64,000 nt of DNA, taken from the NCBI GenBank assembly GCA_029262415.1, contig JAJCZL010000033.1, forward strand, positions 1 to 64,000, given 5' to 3'. Numbering within the stretch: position 1 is the first letter of the stretch; each line of letters starts with the position of its first letter. Below are positions 1 through 7,932 of the stretch, in pieces. Source of the DNA: Deltaproteobacteria bacterium. GTDB lineage: Bacteria; Desulfobacterota; Binatia; UBA1149; JAJCZL01. A program made the position numbers and the translations under genes. The notes under the pieces are model-generated. The model saw only the letters and a program-made list of their open reading frames with translations. It was not told the DNA's origin and did no database searches.

Positions 1-425
1 TTCTTTGCCGACTGACGGTTTACCCTGGCAACAACATCGTCCGAGAGCAGCTCGTGGAGCCTGTCGGAGTGTAGAAAGAGAAACACCCGATAAAGCTCCG
101 GGTACTCGGTGTAAAAATCGTAGAAAAAGTTCCACACCGCCCGCACCTTACGATCAGGACGGCGCCTGGACGATCGAATCTTAGTAAAGCGCTCTTCGAA
201 CAATTCCATCGCTTGAAAGAGCAACGATATGTAGAGTTCCTCTTTGCTGCGGAAATACAGGTAAATCGTACCGGGGCTGAGTTCACAGCCGTCGGCGATC
301 TGTTCGATGGTCGCCTGCGTGAACCCTTTCTCGGCGAATATACGACGAGCCGCAACGAGGATCTCGGTGCGCCGTTGCTCACGCTCACGGGCACGCCGTC
401 CCTGTCTTCTCTCCATTACATCCAT
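1..425 (-). CDS. TetR/AcrR family transcriptional regulator (3' end cut by window edge)
   Basis: The first 141 codons of a TetR-type repressor are visible; the C-terminus lies outside the window. Residues about 20-66 form the helix-turn-helix, with the family pattern 'AARRIFAEKGFTQATIEQIA' followed by 'GTIYLYFRSKEEL'. The ligand-binding domain begins after residue 75 and its pocket is only partly seen. The ATG at 425 is preferred over an in-frame ATG at 416 because a GGAG lies 9 nt before it. It is the last visible gene of the minus-strand lipid operon, 37 nt after the alcohol dehydrogenase, so it probably senses an acyl-CoA or the operon's substrate. The palindrome at 11190-11211 near the operon promoter is a candidate operator. 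Its ligand is unknown. Confidence 0.9.
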   Translation of the reverse strand, partial: MDVMERRQGRRAREREQRRTEILVAARRIFAEKGFTQATIEQIADGCELSPGTIYLYFRSKEELYISLLFQAMELFEERFTKIRSSRRRPDRKVRAVWNFFYDFYTEYPELYRVFLFLHSDRLHELLSDDVVARVNRQSAK

Positions 426-462
426 TCGATCCGGCTCCTACCTGTTGAGTGCAATAGGTCCC

Positions 463-1512
463 TCAGCCCCCGGGCTCGACTACGACGCGCACTACCCCAC
501 CGTCCTTGGCGGCTAGGTGTTGCAAGGCATCGTTGGCACGCTTGAGCGGATAGCGTGCGGAAACAGACGCGCTCAAGTCTAGACGTCCGGCGGCGATAAG
601 ATCGTAGAGATCGGTAATATCGCTACGGTCCATGCCGAACGAACCTAGCACGGCCTGTTCGCGACCGACGAACGCCATCAAGGGCGGAAGCGAGGGACGC
701 CCGGTCCCTACGCCGGCGATGACCGCACGGCCGGCCTTGTCGAGAGAGCGAATCGCAAGTTCAACGGTGTCGGCGCGACCGATGAACTCCAGTGCCAGGT
801 CGAGCCCCCTACCACCGAGGTGCCTACGAATGTGCTTGGCGACGTCACCTTCGGCCGGGTCCAAACTGAGGTCGGCACCGACGCTGACGGCGCGATCGCG
901 CGCGGCTGCATTTACGTCTACAGCGATGATCTGTGCCGCGCCCATCATACGCGCGAGCATGACCGCGTGGGTGCCGAGCCCGCCGCACCCAAACACGCCG
1001 ACGGTCTCTCCGGCGCGAAGCCTGCCGCGCGAACGCAAGGCGTGAAAAGGTGTAGCTACGCCGTCTGTAACGATCGCCCCGACGTCGAAGGGTACGCCGT
1101 CGGGGAGCACCATGACCGACCGGGCCGGTACTGCTACGTACTCGGCCAACGCTCCGTCGCGTGCCATACCGTAAACCTGCGACACCTCACACAGAGACTC
1201 ACGGCCGGCGAGACAAAACCGGCACGCCCCGCAACAAGCAGAGGGAAAAAGAGCGACCCGATCTCCCTTCCGTAAACCGGCGACATCGCTACCGATCGCC
1301 GCAATGAGACCGGCCGCCTCGTGGCCCAACGTTATCGGTGTGCGCATTACCGGCAAGTCGCCGTCTACGGCCAGGTGCAAATCGGTACCACACAATCCAC
1401 ATGCGCTGACTTTGACGAGCAGCTCCTGCGCACCCACATCGGGCACCGGAACCTGCTCGACTCGTAAGGGTTCGCCCGCTTTGATTAACCGTGCAGCAAG
1501 CATACTCGCCAT
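463..1512 (-). CDS. Zinc-dependent medium-chain alcohol dehydrogenase
   Basis: A 349-aa medium-chain dehydrogenase/reductase. Catalytic zinc ligands are visible as C41 in 'CGLCGTD' and H64-E65 in 'GHE', with D150 at the usual third-ligand region. The structural zinc site is C94, C97, C100 and C108. The nucleotide-binding turn is G175-C-G-G-L-G180. It should interconvert an alcohol and a carbonyl with NAD(P)(H). The start has a strong AGGAGGAG ribosome site. In this operon it could oxidise a hydroxyacyl-CoA or reduce the aldehyde or ketone released by aldol cleavage. The exact substrate cannot be read from the sequence; relatives include 6-hydroxycyclohexene-carboxyl-CoA dehydrogenases and general alcohol dehydrogenases. 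Confidence 0.9.
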   Translation of the reverse strand: MASMLAARLIKAGEPLRVEQVPVPDVGAQELLVKVSACGLCGTDLHLAVDGDLPVMRTPITLGHEAAGLIAAIGSDVAGLRKGDRVALFPSACCGACRFCLAGRESLCEVSQVYGMARDGALAEYVAVPARSVMVLPDGVPFDVGAIVTDGVATPFHALRSRGRLRAGETVGVFGCGGLGTHAVMLARMMGAAQIIAVDVNAAARDRAVSVGADLSLDPAEGDVAKHIRRHLGGRGLDLALEFIGRADTVELAIRSLDKAGRAVIAGVGTGRPSLPPLMAFVGREQAVLGSFGMDRSDITDLYDLIAAGRLDLSASVSARYPLKRANDALQHLAAKDGGVVRVVVEPGG

Positions 1513-1616
1513 GACGTTCTCCTCCTATCGCTCTTGGGGTCGCCGATCACCTTTCGCTGTTCGCAGGTGTTGATGCAGCAATCGTGTAGTTTGACCGCCT
1601 GAAGGGCTGCTCTCAT
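1485..1616 (-). CDS. Candidate 43-aa cysteine-containing small ORF
   Basis: A short reading frame begins at ATG 1616 behind an unusually strong ribosome-binding site (AGGAGGAGG, 7 nt before the ATG) in the gap between the hydroxylase and dehydrogenase genes. It runs 43 codons and ends inside the start of the alcohol dehydrogenase, overlapping it by 28 nt. The peptide holds 'HDCCINTCEQ' near residues 11-20 and an Arg/Lys-rich second half. I recognise no family. It may be a real small protein, a leader peptide coupled to the dehydrogenase, or a remnant N-terminus. No peptide-modifying enzyme is visible nearby. Confidence 0.35.
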   Translation of the reverse strand: MRAALQAVKLHDCCINTCEQRKVIGDPKSDRRRTSWRVCLLHG

Positions 1617-1630
1617 AGATAAACCTCCTC

Positions 1631-2290
1631 CTATTCCGTCTCACTGGGAGACGGTGCCAGACACGACCCCAGAAGGTGGTCCCACAACGGGAACGACACA
1701 TTGAAGTTTCCACGAGCCATGAGCGCGGGGTCGTGATGCCTCCTGTGGTGGATACGCACCCAGCGAACCAGGGATCTGCGTCCGATCCACGACTCGGGCG
1801 GAAAGTGATGGATGGTATGGAACCATTCGTAGACCAAGTAGTAGGCCAGGATGCACGCGTAAAACAGGTATCCGAGATCAGGCGAAACTACGCGGCCGAG
1901 TACCATTGCAACCGGCACATTCGCAATGAGAATCGCGGGTAAGAACCACCACGGGAACAGGATGTAGTAGAGTTCGGAAGCATCTCGGATGACCATCGAC
2001 TGCTCGGTGTAAACAACGTGATGCTCGAGTGTGTGGCGTTGGTAAAGAAGACCTAAAAAACGGGTACGATGGTGCATCGGCCCACGGTGGATCCACCACT
2101 CGAAGCCGTTCGCGAACACAAAAAACCCGACAAAAAACAACCACAGCCCCGGCGTGGCCTGGTCGATTCCGCGCAGGAGCAATCGGATAGTCAGCAGCGC
2201 GACGACGTTGATCAAAACGAAGTGCGCGTACCCAGAGTACCAACGCGGAATTGCGGCAAGAAGCTCTCGGCGCTTTTCTTCTATCGGCAT
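1631..2290 (-). CDS. Fatty acid hydroxylase / sterol desaturase superfamily membrane protein
   Basis: A 219-aa integral membrane protein with about four hydrophobic spans (roughly residues 22-40, 48-64, 106-130, 138-156). The di-iron histidine clusters of the superfamily are all present: H68/H73/H74, H86/H90/H91, H158/H161/H162 and H181/H182/H185/H186. Members use O2 and a reductant to hydroxylate or desaturate lipids or sterols, or act on carotenoids. The ATG follows GGGAGAAAC. It sits between an acyl-CoA dehydrogenase and an alcohol dehydrogenase, so it could introduce a hydroxyl group that the dehydrogenase then oxidises. No ferredoxin or reductase partner is encoded nearby. Confidence 0.85.
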   Translation of the reverse strand: MPIEEKRRELLAAIPRWYSGYAHFVLINVVALLTIRLLLRGIDQATPGLWLFFVGFFVFANGFEWWIHRGPMHHRTRFLGLLYQRHTLEHHVVYTEQSMVIRDASELYYILFPWWFLPAILIANVPVAMVLGRVVSPDLGYLFYACILAYYLVYEWFHTIHHFPPESWIGRRSLVRWVRIHHRRHHDPALMARGNFNVSFPLWDHLLGSCLAPSPSETE

Positions 2291-2328
2291 AACGTTTCTC
2301 CCGCTTGCTTCACTTACGCACCGGGCGG

Positions 2329-3468
2329 CTATTTCACGAGATAGCGGGCGATGGTTTCGCGCTGAATCTCGCTGGTGCCCTCGCCTAGTTCGAGGACTTT
2401 ACAATCGCGGTAAAAGCGTTGTGCGGGGCTCTCGCTCATGTATCCCTGGGCGCCGCACAGGTGCAGAGACCGCTCGCACGCCCAGGTAGCGGTCTCGGAG
2501 GCGAACAGCTTGGCCATGGAGGCTTCCTTGTCGAAGGGCTTACCCGCGTCGACGAGACGCGCCGCGGCCAGTGTGAGCTGCCAAGCTGCCTCCAGGCGCG
2601 TAGCCATGTCGGCGAGCGTAAAGCGAACAAATTGCTGCTTGACGAGCGGCGCGCCGAACTGAACGCGCTCACGGGTATACGCAGCTGCATTCTCCAGCGC
2701 GGCGCGGCCGAGCCCGACACCGAACGATGCGGCCGCGATGCGGCCCAACACCAGTACCTTCATGGCGGCGAGAAATCCGCTGCCTTCTTCGCCAAGCCGG
2801 TTGCTCACAGGTACACGGCATCCATCGAAGACGATCTCCGACATTTCCGAAGCGCCCATCCCCAGCTTCTTCATCGGTTTGCCGGTACTCACCCCTTCGC
2901 GGGTGCGTTCGACCAAGAACAAAGACATCCCTTTGAGGCCTTGGTCGGGAGCGGTCGAGGCTACCACGACCATGAAGTCGGCAAAGGGGGCATTGGTGAT
3001 GTATAGCTTGCTCCCGTCCACCACGTATTCGTCGCCGTCGCGGCGAGCGCGCGTGGATACACTGGAAACGTCGGCGCCGGCACCCGGCTCGGCGTAGGCC
3101 CAACACCCCACAGCAGTCCCACGCAGGGCGGCCGACAAGACTTCATGATGCGATTTGTCGCCAAGGTGAAGAAGTGCGCTGCACGCGAGAGCGGTATGGA
3201 CGTAGATCCCCAGCGCGGCTCCCGCCGAGCCGCGTGCCAACTCAGAGCACAGTATCGCGTAGAGGACCGATCCTCCGCCACTGCCGCCCACCGACTCGGG
3301 AAACGCGGTTCCGAGCCAACCCAGCGCGCCCAATTTTTCGAACAGCTCACGCGGGTAACGTTCTTCCTGATCCCATCGGCTCGCGTGGGGAATGACTTCG
3401 CGTTCCACGAAGGCACGCACCTGTCTTTGCAATTCGGCTTCGTCGTCTCGTAGCAACGCATCGGTCAT
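2329..3468 (-). CDS. Acyl-CoA dehydrogenase (first copy)
   Basis: A 379-aa flavin-dependent acyl-CoA dehydrogenase. The reading frame is open further upstream, but the family N-terminus and a GGAG 8 nt before the codon fix ATG 3468. The flavin segment reads 'AYAEPGAGADVSS', the substrate loop is in the middle, and the C-terminus carries 'GEGTSEIQRE' with the catalytic glutamate E363 in its usual place. It should make a trans-2-enoyl-CoA, passing electrons to ETF. It is one of two divergent copies in the operon. Paired subunits are known in steroid side-chain dehydrogenases, so the two could form a heteromer or act on different chain lengths. Confidence 0.93.
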   Translation of the reverse strand: MTDALLRDDEAELQRQVRAFVEREVIPHASRWDQEERYPRELFEKLGALGWLGTAFPESVGGSGGGSVLYAILCSELARGSAGAALGIYVHTALACSALLHLGDKSHHEVLSAALRGTAVGCWAYAEPGAGADVSSVSTRARRDGDEYVVDGSKLYITNAPFADFMVVVASTAPDQGLKGMSLFLVERTREGVSTGKPMKKLGMGASEMSEIVFDGCRVPVSNRLGEEGSGFLAAMKVLVLGRIAAASFGVGLGRAALENAAAYTRERVQFGAPLVKQQFVRFTLADMATRLEAAWQLTLAAARLVDAGKPFDKEASMAKLFASETATWACERSLHLCGAQGYMSESPAQRFYRDCKVLELGEGTSEIQRETIARYLVK

Positions 3469-3517
3469 ACGCCCGTCTCCGGTGGAAGTGAGTAGTAGTA
3501 ACGCCCGGCTTGCAGTT

Positions 3518-4297
3518 TCATTTTCCTGTAAACACCGGCTTTCGCTTCTCTCGGAACGCCGCCAGTCCTTCCCGGTGGTCCTCGCTTTGTAAGCACTGCA
3601 CCTGAGCGAAGATCTCATAGTCGAACTCGCCCTCCATCGTGTAGTCGAGCGAGCGGCGGATCGCCTTCTTCGTGTAGGCGAGCGCGCGCGGCGGACCGTC
3701 GGCCAGACGCCGGGCGAGCTTGTCAACCGTTTCATCGAGTTGGTCGGCGGGTACTACCCGGGTGACGAGACCGATTCGCTCGGCCTCTTCGGCGTCGATC
3801 AGGCGACCCGACATCATCAAGTCGGTAGCTCGCCCGAGCCCGACCAGGCGCGGCAGAAAGTATCCCGCCGACATGTCGCAGCCGGCAAGTCCGATGGGGA
3901 CGAACGGTGCCCCTAATCGGATGCCGGCGGCGGCGATGCGAAAGTCGCCGGCCATGGCCAACCCCAAACCTCCGCCGACGGTGTCGCCGTGCAGACGAGC
4001 AATGACCGGTTTTTCCAGAGAACAAATCGCGCGGACAGGATCGAGGTAGTGGTCCACGATCTTCTCCCACTCGGCGGAGTCCCTGGGGATCATCTCGCGC
4101 TGGTCGGCGCCGGCACAGAATACCCGCCCGGCGCCGGCAAGAACGATCACCCGAGCCTGTGAATCCGTGGCAAGCTTGCCTAACGCGGCTATAAGTTCAT
4201 CGAGGGTCGGAATGTCTATGACATTGAGACGGTCGGGCCGGTTCAACGTAATGGTGCCGATGCCGTCGTCGACCTCGACCTGTATGGCGTCATTCAT
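3518..4297 (-). CDS. Crotonase-family protein lacking both hydratase glutamates
   Basis: A 259-aa enoyl-CoA hydratase/isomerase fold protein. The oxyanion-hole segments are present ('FCAGAD' at 60-65 and 'GGG' at 108-110). The two glutamates of rat mitochondrial hydratase (E144 in GGGxE and E164 in PE) are replaced here by G112 and F132. A conserved-looking 'AGCDMSAGYFLPRLVG' follows, and D141 in it could act as an alternative base. It is therefore probably not a classical hydratase; isomerase, decarboxylase, hydrolase or ring-opening chemistry is possible. The start follows AAAGGAG at 9 nt. It lies between the amidohydrolase and the first acyl-CoA dehydrogenase. Confidence 0.88.
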   Translation of the reverse strand: MNDAIQVEVDDGIGTITLNRPDRLNVIDIPTLDELIAALGKLATDSQARVIVLAGAGRVFCAGADQREMIPRDSAEWEKIVDHYLDPVRAICSLEKPVIARLHGDTVGGGLGLAMAGDFRIAAAGIRLGAPFVPIGLAGCDMSAGYFLPRLVGLGRATDLMMSGRLIDAEEAERIGLVTRVVPADQLDETVDKLARRLADGPPRALAYTKKAIRRSLDYTMEGEFDYEIFAQVQCLQSEDHREGLAAFREKRKPVFTGK

Positions 4298-4315
4298 GAC
4301 TCACAACTCCTTTGA

Positions 4316-5170
4316 CTACGCTTGGATTCCGAATACGCGCATCGCGTTGCTGCGCAGGATCTTTTCGTTGACCTCGTCTGAGAAGCCGAGCTTCAGCACA
4401 TCGTCGTAGGCACGTTTGAAGTCACACAGAGGGTAGTCCGTCGCCCAAATGACCTTGTCTTGTCCGTAGCCCCCCGCGTATTTTTTGAATGACTCGGGCC
4501 AGCGCGATGCATAGCGGGCCGATGTCTCGACGTAGAGATTCGGATGCTTCCAGGCCAGAGTCATCATTTCCTCGTGCCAAGGTTGGCCGAGATGGCAGCC
4601 GAGAATCTTCAAATCGGGGAAGGCTAGGGCAACCTCGTCGAGGTAGATCGGACGACCGCATTCGCTTGGAAGTAACGGCCCCGTATGCCCGACCTGAATC
4701 GCTACAGGAACGCCGAGTTCGCAGGCTTTGATGTAGACGGGCCAGTACATCTTGTCGACGGGTGGCGCCCCCGTCATATCGTTGCCGTAGGCGTAGGGCT
4801 CGAGACGAATGCAACGCAGCCCGAGGTCGCCTACCAGGTATTCAACGCGCGCGGCCACCTCCATGGGTTTTCCGCGCGGGTCGATGGTGCCGGCACCGAC
4901 GAAACGGTCGCGGTGTGCGCGCACTGTTTCGGCGACGGTTTCGTTCGAGCAAATCTCGAAGCCGCCGTACCCAAACGCCGACAGTACCAACCATTCGGTG
5001 TCAGCCGCGTCCATCTCAGCAAGCACTTGCTCGACGGTAAACCCAGCGTTAAAACGCTCGGCGACGCCGTAACGCTCAAAGATAGACCAGAACTGTTGCG
5101 GCCATTTGTCACGAGTACCGGCGGGTATAAGTGTTGCCCACGCATCGACCGCTCCGATTTTGTAGCCCAT
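4316..5170 (-). CDS. Amidohydrolase-2 family protein with atypical N-terminal metal motif
   Basis: A 284-aa TIM-barrel protein of the amidohydrolase-2 (ACMSD-like) group. Later strand motifs are present: H in 'QVGHTGP', 'CHLGQPWHEEMM', and the aspartate in 'WATDYPLCD'. The usual first-strand D-x-H-x-H is instead 'DAWATL', so two metal ligands are missing. Relatives perform non-oxidative decarboxylation or hydrolysis of C-C or C-N bonds, but with this change neither metal content nor activity can be assumed. The ATG follows GGAGAAAACAA. Its place among CoA genes suggests a decarboxylase- or hydrolase-like step on a pathway intermediate. Confidence 0.85.
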   Translation of the reverse strand: MGYKIGAVDAWATLIPAGTRDKWPQQFWSIFERYGVAERFNAGFTVEQVLAEMDAADTEWLVLSAFGYGGFEICSNETVAETVRAHRDRFVGAGTIDPRGKPMEVAARVEYLVGDLGLRCIRLEPYAYGNDMTGAPPVDKMYWPVYIKACELGVPVAIQVGHTGPLLPSECGRPIYLDEVALAFPDLKILGCHLGQPWHEEMMTLAWKHPNLYVETSARYASRWPESFKKYAGGYGQDKVIWATDYPLCDFKRAYDDVLKLGFSDEVNEKILRSNAMRVFGIQA

Positions 5171-5186
5171 TTGTTTTCTCCTCTAA

Positions 5187-6338
5187 CTAACGCGCTGTCG
5201 CCATTTTGGCGATAATCTCTCTCATCACTTCACTCGATCCCGCTCCAATGGTGAAGGCCGCTACGTCGCGATACAGGCGGCACACCAGGTAGTCCTCCAT
5301 GTAGCCGTAGCCGCCGTGAATCTGTAAAGCTTCGTCGGCTACACGCTTGACCGCACCGGCCGTAAACAGTTTCGCTATGGAGACTTCACGACCGGCAGCT
5401 TCCCCGTGGCTCAGCAGATAGGCCGCCGAGTAGGTAAGTTGCCTGGACGCCTCGATCAACACTTCAAGATCGGCCAAGCGGTGGCGCCAAACCTGGAAGT
5501 CGATGATCGGTTTTCCGAAAATGTTTCGTCCAGATCCGTACTCGTAGGCGAGCCGATACAATTGGGTCATCAGTCCGCAGGCCAAGGCCGATAAGACCAG
5601 CCGTTCGCCTTGGAACAGATGCATGATCGCCTTGAACCCGTCCCCCTCACTGCCGAGAAGATTGGCACGCGGCACACGGCAACCGTCGAAGAACAGTTCA
5701 GCGGTATCGCCCGCGTGGTTGCCCATTTTCTCGAGCTTACGACCAACTGAGAACCCGGCGATATCGGTGGGACAGACGATGGTGCTTATTCCCGATCCAC
5801 CCTCGCCGCCGGTTCTAACCGCCAGCAATATGAAGTCGGCTCTTGTTCCGTTCGTGATGAAAATCTTACTGCCGTCAATAACGTACTCGTCGCCTTCGAG
5901 CCGAGCCGTAGTTCGTAGGGCGGCAACGTCGGATCCTGCCGACGGTTCGGAGATACCAAGCGCGAATATCTTTCGGCCGGCGATGGCGTCGGGGAGAAAG
6001 CGTTGTTTTTGTTCCTCAGTACCGAGCGCGGTAACGATCGAGGTAGCCAATTCGCATTGCACCATGAGGTTAACCGCTGTTCCTACGCTGCCGCACTGGA
6101 CCAGCTCCTCGCACAGAATCGCGGTGTAGGTGAAATCCAAGTCGCTGCCGCCGTACTCGGCCGGGTGACGCACTCCTAGGTAACCGAGTTCGCCGACGCG
6201 CGTGAAAAGCCCGCGCGGAAAGATTCCCTCGCGTTCCCACTGGTCGGCGTTCGGCACCATCTCTTTCTCGACGAACGAGCGCACCGAACGCCGGAAGCTC
6301 TCGTGCTCTTCTCTAAAATAGGGACTCAGCTTGGCCAT
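5187..6338 (-). CDS. Acyl-CoA dehydrogenase (second copy, isovaleryl-like C-terminus)
   Basis: A 383-aa acyl-CoA dehydrogenase starting at ATG 6338, four bases past the acyl-CoA ligase stop. The flavin-binding segment 'GISEPSAGSDVAALR' is canonical. At the position where most relatives have Y-E-G-T-x-E-I-Q-R, this protein reads 'TIGAGSSEVMREII', so the usual catalytic glutamate is absent. The same change is known in isovaleryl-CoA dehydrogenase, where the base comes from another helix, and I could not place that residue with confidence here. This points to a branched-chain substrate. It probably works with the other copy at 2329-3468. Confidence 0.92.
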   Translation of the reverse strand: MAKLSPYFREEHESFRRSVRSFVEKEMVPNADQWEREGIFPRGLFTRVGELGYLGVRHPAEYGGSDLDFTYTAILCEELVQCGSVGTAVNLMVQCELATSIVTALGTEEQKQRFLPDAIAGRKIFALGISEPSAGSDVAALRTTARLEGDEYVIDGSKIFITNGTRADFILLAVRTGGEGGSGISTIVCPTDIAGFSVGRKLEKMGNHAGDTAELFFDGCRVPRANLLGSEGDGFKAIMHLFQGERLVLSALACGLMTQLYRLAYEYGSGRNIFGKPIIDFQVWRHRLADLEVLIEASRQLTYSAAYLLSHGEAAGREVSIAKLFTAGAVKRVADEALQIHGGYGYMEDYLVCRLYRDVAAFTIGAGSSEVMREIIAKMATAR

Positions 6339-6342
6339 GACT

Positions 6343-7932
6343 TTATTGGACTCCGTGCACGGAACTTTCCACCCCGTGCCAGTACGGTTTGCGAACCTCG
6401 CGCCGTAGAATTTTTCCCACGGGACTTTTGGGGAGATCGGCCGCAAAGCACATTTCTTTCGGCGTCTTGAACCCCGGCAAAGATGAACGGCAATGAGAGA
6501 TGAGTTCGGTCTCCGACACCGACGCTCCAGGCCGCTGTACAACCACAGCGACTACAGCTTCTCCCCACCGTTGGTCGGGTCGGCCGATGACGCAACACTC
6601 AAGAACCGCAGGATGAGCCTGGAGAACCTCTTCGACCTCTCGCGGAAAGACGTTCTGGCCGCCGGAAATGATCATGTCGTGTTTGCGGTCGCAGATGTAT
6701 AGGTAGTGGTCTTCGTCGCGTCGTGCGATGTCGCGTGTGTGCAGCCAACCGTCGCGCAACACAGCCGCGGTCTCGTCTTGACGATTCCAGTAAGACGACA
6801 TCACCCACGGTGCACGCACGCAGATCTCGCCCTCAAGGCCCGGCTCGGACACCGTACGTCCGTTGTCGTCCACCAGCCTTACCTCGGCGAAACCGTCGTT
6901 GCAGCGACCAATCGACCCCAAGCGCGCAGGGTTCTCGCCTAGCCAGTGCAAATGTTCGGCTGGACCCATGAGTGTGTTGAGTCCGTAGGCCTCGGTCTGC
7001 CCAAACCCGGTAACAAGGCCGGCACGGGGAAAGGCCTGCATGGTTCTGGCTACTAGCCGCGCGGAGGCGGGCGCCGCTGCATACACGATGGTTCTCAACG
7101 AGCTGAGGTCGCGGCGTGTTACGTCGGTGTGGTCAACCAACGCCTGCATCAAGGTCGGGACCATGAGCATGATGTTGACGCGGTGGCGTTCGATGGCCGC
7201 AAGGATGTCGCCGGCGTCGGGTGCGCATACGATCATGGTTGCGGCGTGGGACCAGCCGGCATCCATCAATCTGCCGCCGAAGTGACTGAGGGCGAACTGC
7301 CCCAGAACAACGTCGCCGTCTTGCATCGCCGTCCACTGCGACCAACCGGCGATGGCTGCGGCGACCGCCGCGCGTGAGTGCACAACGCCCTTGGGACGCC
7401 CGGTGGTTCCCGAGGTGTAGAGAATCTGCGCGGCAGCGGTGGGATCCGCTTCTGCGCCGAGCGGTTCGGCAGCAAGATCGCACGCGACGGCGTCGTCGTA
7501 CGCAACCATCCGGCCGCTCGATACGCCGCCCGCCGCTGCGACGGAAATCACACGGCTGACTTGGGATTGATCCAGAAACCGTGAGCAGCGCGGAGCCGCC
7601 TGCGCATCGAGGCAAACGACGATTTTGGCTCCGCTGTCGCCGACGATAAAATCGTGGTCGTGATCGGGTAGGAGCCCGAGCATGGGCACGTAGACACCGC
7701 CCGCTCGTGCTACCGCACAGACGGTTTCCATGTAGCGGCGACCGTTCCTTTGAATAATGGCTACGCGATCACCCGGAGCGAGTCCGGCGCCGGCCAGATA
7801 GGCGGCCAATGAAGAAGCACACCCATCAAGCTCGCTGTACGTTGTCTGGCCATCTTCGTCGATGACCGCGACTCGCTCAGCGTGGCGTTGCGCGGCAGAG
7901 GCCAAACACGAAGAGTAGGGATGCTGGATCAA
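6343..7932 (-). CDS. AMP-forming acyl-CoA synthetase (ligase)
   Basis: A 529-aa member of the ANL family that activates a carboxylic acid to its CoA thioester through an acyl-adenylate. Visible motifs are the P-loop 'YTSGTTGRPKG', 'GFGQTEAYG', the hinge 'GWLHTRDIARRDEDHYLYI' followed by 'DRKHDMIISGGQNVFP', and the C-terminal catalytic lysine in 'SPVGKILRR'. The frame is open for another 66 codons, but TTG 7932 is chosen: it follows AGGGGAG and overlaps the upstream stop codon as TTGA. It is the likely entry enzyme of the pathway encoded by this operon. Substrate specificity is not readable. Confidence 0.92.
   Translation of the reverse strand: MIQHPYSSCLASAAQRHAERVAVIDEDGQTTYSELDGCASSLAAYLAGAGLAPGDRVAIIQRNGRRYMETVCAVARAGGVYVPMLGLLPDHDHDFIVGDSGAKIVVCLDAQAAPRCSRFLDQSQVSRVISVAAAGGVSSGRMVAYDDAVACDLAAEPLGAEADPTAAAQILYTSGTTGRPKGVVHSRAAVAAAIAGWSQWTAMQDGDVVLGQFALSHFGGRLMDAGWSHAATMIVCAPDAGDILAAIERHRVNIMLMVPTLMQALVDHTDVTRRDLSSLRTIVYAAAPASARLVARTMQAFPRAGLVTGFGQTEAYGLNTLMGPAEHLHWLGENPARLGSIGRCNDGFAEVRLVDDNGRTVSEPGLEGEICVRAPWVMSSYWNRQDETAAVLRDGWLHTRDIARRDEDHYLYICDRKHDMIISGGQNVFPREVEEVLQAHPAVLECCVIGRPDQRWGEAVVAVVVQRPGASVSETELISHCRSSLPGFKTPKEMCFAADLPKSPVGKILRREVRKPYWHGVESSVHGVQ

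Noticed and set aside
20-394. A 124-aa open frame on the minus strand at the left edge
   Set aside because: It is a shadow of the TetR gene in another frame; the TetR frame shows a clear helix-turn-helix.
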